Source of the DNA: Anolis sagrei
Taxonomy: Eukaryota; Chordata; Lepidosauria; Squamata; Anolidae
Assembly: GCF_037176765.1 (NCBI RefSeq)
Contig: NC_090025.1
Span: 177,242,040 to 177,306,039 of the forward strand
Reading direction: 5' to 3'
Length of the DNA: 64,000 bases
Every line of letters starts with the position of its first letter. Positions within the stretch are counted from its first letter, which is position 1. Of the stretch, positions 1 to 10,361 are shown piece by piece. Under the pieces are notes generated by a model that worked only from the letters and a program-made list of their open reading frames with translations, was not told the DNA's origin and did not search any database. A program made the position numbers and the translations under genes.

Positions 1-806
1 TGGCACATACATAATGGAAACACAGTCTTGTGAATGGCACATTCTTCATTAGCTGAGTTGGAATAGCAAGAGCATAAGCTGCTCCTTTCACTTCTCAAAG
101 TGGCAAGGATGGGATGGGCTGTAGAACAGGACTGAGACACTTGTCAGAGCTCTTGACCATGGAAATTACCCAGCTACTGAGTCTCAGTTTGTGGAGACCA
201 GCGCATCTCAGTGTAAAATGGGGAGGAAGGCACGTTTCTTTATTTGCTGGTTTGTTTGAATGCTATGTTCTCCCAAAACTAGATCTTACCATGTCTCACA
301 ATAAAACTTGAAAACAGAGATGAAAATGCAAAAACATATACTGTGAAGCCATAATAAAACAAATGGTTGAATTAAAAACAAGTATAACAAATATTACAAC
401 ATGCCTTGGTAAACTATTTTCAAAGAAAAATGCCAAAAGCACATCTTTATACAACAGGAGGAAGTCCATGCAAGCCCAACTTATTTCATTAGTTCCACAG
501 CATGGGAGCAGCCACTGGAAAGGCCCTCTCTTGTGTCTCCTCTAATATTCCTGTGAAGGAGCCCTCCTGCCAAAAAAAGGAGGTGACAAGTAAGGCAGGC
601 AGACAGGCTTGTATGGGAAAATAAGGTTCTTCAAATTGGCTGGACTCAAATAATCTCATTTTCCATTTAACCCTTGCAGGAAAATCTTGTAGGACACATA
701 GTAGGAAATTAAATTTGGATAGCCTATTAAGGTTTGGGTATTTTGTTTCCCATTTATAATACTACTGTGCAATTTGCATAGTTGGTTTACTAGGAAAGTA
801 AAATTC

Positions 807-871
807 CCCAGCATCATTGTCTTCTCTAAGCTTTCCTTTCTTCTCATGATGTGGGCAAAGTACTTCAACTC
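807..871 (-). mobile_element. BovB (RTE) 3' fragment, antisense
   Basis: The antisense strand matches the BovB C-terminal coding stretch seen at 2300-2360 (KYFAHIMRRKESLEKTMMLG-like). It is a short fragment abutting a Penelope piece. Confidence 0.65.
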
Positions 872-1022
872 TACATAGGGACCACCAAACGCAGCATTGC
901 CTGGACACGAATCAAGGAACATGAAAGGCACTGCAGACTAATTCAACCAGAGGATGCCTGCCATAGATGTGGGCGAAACGTCAGAAGAGAACGTGGCCAT
1001 ACAGCCCAGAAAACTCACAGCA
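872..1022 (+). mobile_element. Penelope-like element fragment (GIY-YIG region and 3' end)
   Basis: It reads [20 protein letters not shown], the same peptide as in the larger antisense copy near 51.1 kb, and then jumps to the conserved non-coding 3' end (gatgtgggcgaaacgtcag...). It is an internally deleted remnant. Confidence 0.7.
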
Positions 1023-2183
1023 ACCCTTCATGGTTAGATGAGGCTGTGAACCTGGGTCTTTCCAGTCTTTTTACAGCACTCCAAATTCGATTTGCCAATT
1101 TCACTTGGAAAAGGAAACAATATTCCCCTCTGCAACTCTCCATGGGCAGCACCCCCACTGGATTGCACCAATATACTTTGTTTTCCATCCATTTCCCCTT
1201 CTGAATGCCATTGTGTCGCATCTTCTTGACATTTTGAAGAAAGGCAAAGAAGGCATTGTTACAGGAGGTGAGAAGTTCTGAAAAGGTTTTGTAGTTGGAG
1301 AAGTTTTTGTGGCACGTTTGTATGAATTGGAAAAGACTAAAAGTGGTAGATAACTGGTTTTTGCCCTATATTTGCCAGATTTTGTAAAATTTAGAGGTGA
1401 AGTTGTTGACGCATTCAGGGGCCACAAAAACTGGTTCAGGGACCAAGAGCTGCATTTTCTGAATCATTTGATACATATTTATTTCTTGGGTCAGATTGGT
1501 GGCAATACTTAAAGGCTGCCGCCACATTGTTTGATATAAATTTATATCCTGCCTTTCTCACAACTATGGCATTTAAAGCAGACTGCAAAAAAAGTTTTCC
1601 AAAATTGTATAGCCATATAAAACAATATATAAAAGTCCATTAAACCACTTCAAAGCCTTTTAAAAGTCGAAATAATACAATAAGTTTACAACAGCTAGAT
1701 TAATTGAGGGAGATCTGAAAAAGGGTAGCACAGCATTTCCCAGTTGGGTGTCCTCCAAATGTGTTGGACCTTAGCCACTAATCTCCAGCCAATCTGGCTC
1801 TGTTGATGGCATTTATAAGCCAATACACCTGAAGGTTCAGAAAGGCTGCAGTAGGTCTAACCTTTACAATGCACTACAAATCAAGAGTAATAACTGAATG
1901 AGGTAAACAGCCAGTTGTTAACAGTTAAGTGCCTGGGTCAATGCATCAGAGTTCACTGGCTGCTAAGATTAACACTTTTCATTGATTTTGAAGTGGGACT
2001 CACCTGTAAACTTATCCAGACTTTTGCCACCCACTTGCAGGCCAACTTCACCTTTTGAGTAGAAGTATGGAGAGTAAAATTGGTTCTTTTTCCTTTATAA
2101 TGTTACTATATTAAGAATATGCATCAGTATATATTTGAATATAATGTAAGTATAATAAATGGGATGTATGGCTTTTTTTTTTT

Positions 2184-2549
2184 TGAGCTGTGGTGCTGGA
2201 GGAAAGTGCTGAGAGTGCCTTGGACCGCGAGAAGATCCAACCAGTCCATCCTCCAGGAAATAAAGCCCGACTGCTCACTGGAGGGAAAGATACTAGAGAC
2301 AAAGTTGAAGTACTTTGGCCACATCATGAGGAGACGGGAAAGCCTAGAGAAGACAATTATGCTGGGGAAAGTGGAAGGCAAAAGGAAGAGGGGCCGACCA
2401 AGGGCAAGATGGATGGATGGCATCCTTGAAGTGACTGGACTGACCTTGGGGGAACTGGGGGTGGTAACGGCCGACAGGGAGCTCTGGCGTGGGCTGGTCC
2501 ATGAGGTCACGAAGAGTCGGAGACGACTGAACGAATGAACAACAACAAT
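2184..2549 (+). mobile_element. RTE-BovB LINE 3' end
   Basis: An open segment reads [40 protein letters not shown] and LWRGLVHEVTKSRRRLNE before TGA at 2536-2538. This is the well-known C-terminus of the BovB ORF. A 3' end rich in ACA follows and a T run precedes it. Severely 5' truncated. Confidence 0.85.
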
Positions 2550-3583
2550 GGCTTTTTAGATGCTGTTATATTGCAATCCTGTCGTCGCTAACCATTGCCC
2601 ATACTACGTAGCTGGAGATGATGGGAATAGCAATCTAATGACATCTAGAGAGCCATGTTTGATTTGTACCCAGTTCTGTGCTGTGTTGGACAGAAAAGTG
2701 GGGTAGTTAAGTCCCAAGTCTTTTGGACTTCAACTCCCAGAATTCCTGGCCATTGAACAAGCTGGCCGGGGCTTCTTGGAATTGGAGGGCCGCAGGCTGA
2801 AAAGGTCTATTCTAAATCATCCTTTCCCAAGTCAGCATGCTTCAGATGTTTTGGTTGCAATGCCCATCATGGGGTAGCACCTGGACTGGACTGAGGAAAA
2901 GCAAGTCATAATACAATAAAGTAAGGTCACAGAAAATGAAGTGCAGCATTGTCAAGACCTTGGAGACCTTGTTACAAAAAGTGCTGCATGCATTATATCT
3001 GAGCAGCCTTCCCAGAGATTACCAGTCTGGCCTTTCTGATGCTTTGAAGAGCATCTTAGTTATGTGCCCCCTCTCTCCCATGGTATGGGGATTATGGGTC
3101 TTCTGAGAAACCCAGCAGAGCAAAATGTGTTTTCCTTAGGGTTGACTGGAAAAATAAGTAAGGTGTTGCTTGTATGACAAGCACTGTCTGCCAAAATTGT
3201 CTCTTCTACAGTTGTTTAAATGTCCAGAAGCCCTATCATTATTTTGCCTGAAAAGATCCGGCAGTCAGGAATGATGACTCCCAGACAGCATCAACCCCTC
3301 CTCTTTCCAAGATTTCTTGTGAATATGAATGTGGTGAAGCCAAGGAACTTGGTAGTTATACTCCATGATGGTTGAGGATGGTGGAAGTAGTAGTCCAGCA
3401 CATCAAGGTTTGGGAAAACCTTCTCAATAAATATACATATATTCTCCCCAGTGTTTGAACTGGGCTTTTTACATTCTGCTCACTTTCTAAAATGAGACAT
3501 TTTGCATACTTTTGAACAGGGGGACAGACAGGAAAACAAATGCCTCAGGGGGTCTTAACCCTTCCCTAGGCTATCCAAAGTTT

Positions 3584-3944
3584 AATGAATTGTCGAAGGC
3601 TTTCATGGCCAGAATCACTGGGTTGTTGTAGGGTTTTTTTTTTTTGGGCTATATGGCCATGTTCTAGAGCAGTGGTTCTCAACCTGAGGTCCCCAGATGT
3701 TTTTGGCCTTCAATTCCCAGAAATCCTAACAGCTGGTAAACTGGTTGGGATTTATGGGAGTTTTAGGCCAAAAACATCTGGGGACCCCAGGTTGAGAACC
3801 ACTGTTCTAGAGGTATTCTCTCCTGGTGTTTTGCCTGCATATATGGCAAGCATCCTCTAAGGATGCTTGCCATAGATGCAAGCAAAACATCAGGAGAGAA
3901 TGCCTCTAGAACATGGCCATATAACCCCAAAAAACCTACAGCCC
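3584..3944. mobile_element. Penelope-like element, inverted 3' ends, with 11-bp target duplication
   Basis: Two copies of the Penelope 3'-end sequence face each other (left arm from about 3584, right arm 3860-3944) around the dyad ggcaagcatcc/ggatgcttgcc. ATCCAAAGTTT occurs exactly at 3573-3583 and 3945-3955, which marks the insertion. A hAT MITE interrupts the left arm. Confidence 0.7.
3670..3804. mobile_element. hAT MITE (135 bp) inside the Penelope copy
   Basis: Terminal inverted repeats CAGTGGTTCTCAACC / GGTTGAGAACCACTG flank a near-palindromic interior. An exact 8-bp duplication TTCTAGAG lies at 3662-3669 and 3805-3812, the hAT hallmark. Confidence 0.88.
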
Positions 3945-5127
3945 ATCCAAAGTTTGTTTATATGTATGTGTGTGTGTATCTGTTTCAACTTACATGCAAA
4001 TTCAACTTAAGAACAAAACTACATAACCTATTTTGTTCATAACTTGAGGACTGCCTGTGTTACATCATGCTAGAATTATATTCACATGGCAGTCTTCCAG
4101 ATGTTGCATGGTCCAGTTGAGGAACTATTGCCTTCCAGGTGTTGTTGTATTGCTGCATGGCCTCTCCCACCATCCAGCAACTGATCAGGAGCTGATGCAA
4201 AGTGTAATCTCACAGCATCCAAAAGGTCACGCTTACTTTCTCTTCCTCTGTGGCTTATCTGCATTAGGTTCAAGAGGGCAAGCAGCTTTCCTTTTGTGTA
4301 CAAGCATGTTTTCTTCTCCGGGGAGCCTGGGTTTATTGTATATTTTAAAACATTAAATGTATCCTTCTGAATGGCACTGTTGAAAGCACAGATCAGCAAT
4401 AAGAAGAAAACTGTGTAGGTGATAAAGATGGTTGTTACTCTTCTGCTCATGCCGTGAGATTATTAGTTTTGACTCTGAAGGAACGGATATAAGAAGCATG
4501 GGGATGATTTGAGCAATATGTCTCTCACTCAGTATTGCCCTCATACTGTCATTTATCTCCTTCCGCCCGGGCTCCCCAAAGACATTTTTGACAGCGCATG
4601 TGAGAAGCACAGCAATTAAAATGCTGGGGAATGTGACAAATCTTTCTCCCACCAGCTGGGCCTTCCTGCCAGCAGAGATGACCAAGAGACCTGTTGCAAT
4701 CAACCCTGACTTTTCCAGAACCTCTAAGACAAGAGGCTGAGCTAAGGCTGTGAAATGCGATATTTAATAATACTTCTGGCAAAGCCCTCTGGTTCCCATG
4801 CTCTACAGTAATGAAGACTTAAGTGTGTGTGACTGAAATATAGTGGTTTTTTTTCCCCTTTGGAAAACAATCTTGACTTTATTTTCCTTCCTGGATTGTC
4901 CTTTACTTGATCTCAAGCTTGTCCCTCAGTTTGCAGGGACCTTCCCTTCTGCATTGCATTAAGTCCCATGCCTGTTGTGAGGTTAGACCAAAGGTCTGTC
5001 TAGTCATGTTCCCCACAGTCAGTAATCAGATGCTGCTGGAAGAAAACATGAACTGCTTATAAAGCAAACAGCCCTCTTGCACTTTTGTTCCCTGGCAACT
5101 GATATTCAGAGGCTTCATTGCCTCTTA

Positions 5128-5203
5128 TAGAATCATAAGGTTGGCAGAGATCACAAGGGCCACCAATCCCTTGCCATCCACTCCCAACAGATGGGCATCC
5201 ACC
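5128..5203 (-). mobile_element. CR1 3' fragment, antisense, interrupted by SPIN-like hAT
   Basis: tagaatcataaggttggcag and the following bases match the antisense 3' end of CR1 elements. CR1-like sequence resumes at 5850 (ctctatttgaaaac), after the hAT insertion. Confidence 0.7.
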
Positions 5204-5211
5204 CTCTATTT

Positions 5212-5849
5212 CAGCGTTTCTCAACCTGGGGGTCGGGACCTGGGGGGGGGGGGTCATGAGGGGATGTCAGAGGGGTCACTAAAGGTGAACTATAAATCCC
5301 AGCAACTACAACTCCCAAATTTCAAGGTCTATTTCCCCCAAACTCCACCAGTGTTCACATTTGGCCATATTGAGTATCCCTGCCAAGTTTGGTCCAGATC
5401 CATCATTGTTTGAGTCCACAGTGCTCCCTGGATGTAGATGAACTAGAACTCCAAAACTGAAGGTCAATGCCCACCAAACCCTTACAGTATTTTCTGTTGG
5501 TCATGGGAGTTCTGTGTGCCAAGTTTAGTTCAATACCATCATTGATGGAATTCAGAATGCTCATTGATTGTAGGTTATCTATAAATCCCAGCAACTACAA
5601 CTCCCAAGTGACAAAGTCAATCCCTCCAACCCCACCAGTATTCAAATTTGGCCAAATTGGGTATTTGTGCCAAATTTGGTCCAGTGAATGAAAATACATT
5701 CTGCATATCAGATATTTACATTACGATTCATAACAGTAACAAAATTACAGTTATGAAGTAGCAATGAAAATAATGTTATGGTTGAGGGTAACCACAACAT
5801 GAGGATCTGTCTTAAGGGGCTGCGGCATTAAACTGGTTGTGAACCACTG
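5212..5849 (-). mobile_element. SPIN-like non-autonomous hAT element (638 bp)
   Basis: The left end cagcgtttctcaacctggg and right end ggttgtgaaccactg form hAT-type TIRs. The interior matches the copy at 8342-9064 in reverse, and by memory the SPIN non-autonomous consensus. The 8-bp duplication ctctattt at 5204-5211 and 5850-5857 is exact. It has no transposase ORF. Confidence 0.82.
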
Positions 5850-6944
5850 CTCTATTTGAAAACACAATCCAATCTTACGTGTTTACATTGCAACATACCT
5901 GCCCGGTAAGTCGGGCAGAGCATTTATTGCAGTGTCTCCCAAGGCAGGATTGATTTTGATTTATTTGGATTTTTTTCTTCCTCCATCCTGTAAACCCTGG
6001 GAGAACCACAAAAATTTGAAATCAAGCAACAGAAATTTGACTCTGAAGTTGTCTTTTATGTCCAAATAAAATTTCTACCAAACCACTAGAGATTGATGAT
6101 TAAATATAAACACTAGTTTTTTTTTAAACTTGAGCCAAAACAGGGATTTTAAATCATGCTTCTAGATGATAGTTAAGTTTGGCTGGGCGCCCTTCCCTAA
6201 AATGATGTATTGATACTGAGTAGCTCTTCTGTGTATTCTCCCATTACATGGTTATGGTATATAGATGGGACAAGCAAAGCGCACTCTTGATTGATCTTGC
6301 AATCCATCTCCATATTATTTTATCTCTGTGGCAAGCCATTTCAAGATGTGAAACTCCTTACTTGGGTATCATGTTCAGCACTATATGGGTCCTCTTGATC
6401 GTATCTTTCCAAAACCAGTTCAAATATTCCTGTAACCAGGCTGATCTGGACAAAGCTTCATCATGCATGCACAAGAAGGATGCATCGCCACAGTCAAGGT
6501 AACCCTGAGGCTTACAGATGCTCAATCATTCTTTAGGGAAGAAAAAAACCCTGTAAGTAGTAACTTCCCACTCCGTAGTAATGGTGAAGAGTGTTGATAG
6601 AATGAGGGGGCAAAAACCCCTGATAATGGGATAGGAAGGGAAATTAAGTGGCTGGAAAGGGAAGCATAAATATAAATGGAAATGCTGGAAGTCCCATTAC
6701 AATACCTGGATAGGTCACTACATTACTTATTCTGCAAATCTATAATATCTTCAGGGAGAAAAATGAGCAGTTTATAGAAATCACTGAAGAAATCTAAGAT
6801 TGTAATGTAGTTGGAATTGGAAGCTAGTGTGTCTTATTCAGATACCCAGATTTCGAAGAGAAGAACAAGTCAATAGGGAGGGACGGAGCATGCTCAATGA
6901 GAACAGAACATAGTCTGACTATTGATAATGATAAAATACATTGT

Positions 6945-7272
6945 TGAATCACTGGGTTGCTGTGAGTTTTCCATGGTCATGTTCCAGAAGCATTCTCTCA
7001 TGACGTTTTGCCTGCATCTATGGCAGGCAACCTCAGAAGTTGCGAGGTCTGTTGGAAACTAGGCAAATGGGATTTATATATCTGGAATGTCCAGGGTGGG
7101 AGAAAGAACTCTTGTCTGTTTGAGGCAAGTGTGAATGTTGCAATTGGCCACCGTGGTTATCATTTAATGGCCTTGCTGTTTCAAGGTCTGGCTGCTTACT
7201 GCCTGGGGGAATCCTTTGTTGGGAGGTAAGCAGCCAGACCTTGAAACGGCAAGGCCATTAAATGCTAACAAA
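6945..7272. mobile_element. Penelope-like element 3' end with inverted repeat
   Basis: From tcactgggttgctgtgag the antisense 3' non-coding end resembles the copy starting at 50528. After gggaggtaagcag the sequence turns back: 7168-7205 (aatggccttgctgtttcaaggtctggctgc) is repeated inverted at 7228-7262, a hairpin with arms of about 35 bases. Confidence 0.68.
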
Positions 7273-7315
7273 GGTGGTCATTTCTTTGCAGAGTGGGGAG
7301 ATCAAATGAGACATA

Positions 7316-7614
7316 CAGTAGAGCTTGCTTATCCAACCTTTGTATTATCCAACACAGTCTGCCTCCTGCCCGGATCCACAGCTGTTTCAATACATTGCGA
7401 TATTTTGGTGCTAAATTCGTAAATACAGTAATTACTACATAACGTTACTTGAACGTGTATTGAACTCCTTTTTCTGTCGATTTGGTGTAAAACATGATGT
7501 TTTGGTGCTTAATTTGTTTAATAGGCTTTTCCTTAATCCCTCCTTGTTATCCAAAATTTTTGCTTATCCAACATCCTGTTGGCCCATTTATGTTGGATAA
7601 ACGAGACTCTACTG
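7316..7614. mobile_element. pogo/Tigger-like MITE (299 bp)
   Basis: TIRs CAGTAGAGCTTGCTTATCC / GGATAAACGAGACTCTACTG are flanked by TA on both sides (7314-7315, 7615-7616), as expected for a Tc1/mariner-superfamily element. It is a family member with 11211, 42706 and 59842. No ORF. Confidence 0.85.
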
Positions 7615-8341
7615 TATATTGATATTACCCCATTGCTGGACATGCTGTAAGGACATTATTTGCATGGATTTTTTCAGAACCCTGGGAGGTTCCTGCAGGT
7701 GTCTGTTAGGCATTTAGCTGCAAGAAAATAGCTGGATGCATCACTTCTGATCTCACCATTCTCCATCCACAAGGAAATGGCCATATTATTCAGAAGACTG
7801 CATAAAGGGGCAGAGGGCTAACATCAATCAATATAGCTATGGAGACATATGCCAGACATATGTCTCCCAATGCAAATTCCAGCCATAATTGAAAGTTGCA
7901 AAAAAAGCAAATCTTAACACTTTCTCTCCTTGTCTTTACAAATCTTAAACCTTAGTTATATTTAACCTTGACATGTTTGTTTGAATATCACATGCAGATT
8001 ATGTATGCATACTGCTGTGGGAGATGTTTCTGTATGACAGGCAGTGGATTCATGTACAAAATTTATCTTAAATGGCTGTTTGCTTCCCAAGGTTAGCAAT
8101 CTGTCACTTTTCTCTAGGATGAAATTAACATCAGCATTTTTGGTTTGTTTTTCTTTTTTAAAAAAAAACACAAGACACTGATGAATGATTCTGCTTAATC
8201 AGTTTATACACAGGTTGCACCCCCCTCCCTTTATAATGGATTTTTCTGTCACATCTTCTCCAGGCAAAGTATGGGAGTGTAGCTCCACCCTGTGGAGATA
8301 TGGGAAATATTTCAAATTTTACTATGCAGCACAATATAGAT

Positions 8342-9064
8342 GTTTCTCAACCTTCCTAATGCCGCGACCCCTTAATACAGTTCCTCATCTTGTGGTGACC
8401 CCCCAACATCACTTATTTTCGTTGCTACTTCATAACTGTAATTTTGCTACTGTTATGAATCATAATGTAAATATCTGATATGCAGGATGTATTTTCATTC
8501 ACTGGACCAAATTTGGCACAAATACCCATTACACCCACATTTGAATACTGATGGGTTTGGGGGGGGGGGGGTTGATTTTGTCATTTGGGAGTTGTAGTTA
8601 CGTTATAGTTAACGTACAATCAAAGAAGATTCTGGACACCCCCAAAGATGGAACTGAACCAAGCTTGGCACACAGACCAATACAAAATACTGGAAGGGTT
8701 TGGTGGGCACTGACCTTGAGTTTTGGAGTTGTAATCCACCTACATCCAGAGAGCACTGTGGACTCAAACAATGATGGATCTGGACCAGACTTGGCACGAA
8801 TACTCAATATGCCCAAATGTGAACACTGGTGGAGTTTGGGGAGAACAGACCTTGACATTTGGGAGTTGTAGCTGCTGGGATTTACAGTTCACCTACAATC
8901 AAATAGCATCTTGAACCCCACCAATGATAGAATTTGGCTAGACTTCCCACAGAAAACCCCCCATGACCAACAGAAAATACTTTGTTTTCTGATGGTCTTT
9001 GGCAACCCTTCTGACACCCCCTAACAACCCCCAGGGGTCCCGAACCCCAGGTTGAGAAACGCTG
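8342..9064 (+). mobile_element. SPIN-like non-autonomous hAT element (723 bp)
   Basis: It begins gtttctcaaccttcctaat and includes the typical block gccgcgacccc...tcataactgtaattttgct, and ends ggttgagaaacgctg. The duplication ATATAGAT at 8334-8341 and 9065-9072 is exact, yet the first four bases of the left TIR are missing. No transposase ORF. Confidence 0.83.
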
Positions 9065-9529
9065 ATATAGATTAATCTAATCTGTATTCTTGCTTTTTCA
9101 TTGGAAAGTGACCATCCTATTTTGAGATGGGGTTGTGTTGTTTTAACATGGTTTATTCCTTCCACCCCCATTTAATATTTATCCTCCAGTGCTTTTCTTG
9201 TAAGCTATTTTGAACATCTTCAGAGTGGCTATTAAACCATAAATAGCATGTTTGCCTGTGTCCTTTGGGCAAATCATTCCTATTGCTCAACATTTGATGA
9301 GAGTCAAAGTGTAACGTGTGGGTTTATTTTGTCATTACCACAATTCTGTAAAGGGGGAAAGTACAAAGACAGGCTTACAGTTGACCATTAAGAAAACAAA
9401 AATAATGACCAGAGATGAAATAATGACCGCATAAATCTTTAACCATTTTAGTGTATTTATTATCCACTTTAAAGTCAAGTAAGATGATGGAGACATTAAA
9501 ATAAAGATTTCCATACCTTGGGTCAGTCA

Positions 9530-9880
9530 TTAATCAGAATGAGACTGCAGTTAAGAACTCAGAAGAAGATGAGGACTTGTAGGGGCAGCCGTGAAAGAAC
9601 TAGACATGCATTGAATACCAAAGTCAGGGTTATCCATGCCATTTTATTTCTGGTTTTCTATTGTTGTGAGAACTGGAGAAAGCTGAAAGGAAGAAAATCA
9701 ACTTATTTGAAATGTGGTGCTGGAGAAGAGCTCTGCAGATATCATGACCTGCTAAAAAGACAAATAAATTAGTCCTAAAGCAAACATTGGAAGTCAAGGT
9801 GACTAAGCAGAAATGGTTATACTTTGGATATATTGTGATAAGACATGACTAGTTAGAAAAGTCTCCTACTCCCATTGCAC
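9530..9880 (+). mobile_element. Old RTE-like LINE 3' fragment
   Basis: Broken coding sequence resembles the C-terminal region of BovB-like ORFs (MWCWRRAL..., KTNKLVLKQ, YFGYIV). It is much more decayed than the copy at 2184. Family assignment is tentative. Confidence 0.45.
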
Positions 9881-10225
9881 ACCATGCTGAAAATGCCTTG
9901 CCTTACTTGCATAGCCTGGCAGTGATGTATATTTGACAATTGCACAACAGCCTTGGACAGAAGTATTCTATCAGGTGGGAAAAGTCATCTCATATTGATG
10001 AATGGGGCAGTCTGGTGTACTACACATCATTCAGTTGGATGCTGAATTTCTCTGTACTTCGATCATAATAACTTATCAAAGAAGCCTTCACTTGACATTT
10101 GGGCTCCCCTTGAAGGTGCCTTTTTTCTTGTTTGCAAATGTAGCCCTAATTCTCCCCCTATGGGAATAAAACACATGAGCTTGCAGGATATATAACCACA
10201 TTCATAACTGAACCTTATTTTGTAG

Positions 10226-10361
10226 GATCTCCAGAGACTGCAGTTTCCCACTACCAGAAGGCCATCCAGCTGAGCCCAAATCATCATGTGGCCATGGTGA
10301 ACCTGGGGAGGTTGTACCGCTCTTTGGGACAGAACAAAGAGGCTGAAACTTGGTACAAAAG
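10226..10361 (+). CDS. TMTC1: TMTC1 exon: TPR repeat
   Basis: Acceptor tgtag, donor gtaaga. The 136 bases read SPETAVSHYQKAIQLSPNHH and onward to ETWYK, a TPR unit. Two bases of a split codon start the exon and two end it. Confidence 0.92.

Larger units (their letters stand above)
3500..4057. mobile_element. MITE of the 'GGCAGTCCCC' type, split by a Penelope insertion
   Basis: The flanks 3505-3583 and 3945-4057 resemble the repeat at 45016-45890 (shared motifs around gacagacag...aaaac and ctgtccaaag). The right end reads ggactgcctg, the complement of the caggcagtcc terminus. The interior is occupied by a Penelope-like palindrome. Confidence 0.55.
1..10225 (+). other. TMTC1 intron (upstream part), no exon recognised
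   Basis: This stretch lies upstream of the first TMTC1 exon seen here, on the same strand. I found no further TPR-coding exon with good splice sites. It is filled with repeats listed separately: BovB and Penelope fragments, CR1, two SPIN-like hAT elements, a pogo-like MITE and a nested repeat cluster. Stretches such as 1030-2170, 2550-3500, 4060-5120, 5860-6940 and 7620-8330 hold nothing I can name. That it is intron rather than partly another gene is inference. Confidence 0.7.

Noticed and set aside
4082-4782. Overlapping antisense open frames with hydrophobic stretches (for example TFPSILIAVLLTCAVKNVFG)
   Set aside because: I could not match them to any family, and the three frames overlap without a consistent exon structure. 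It may be an old retrocopy, but I cannot support a name.
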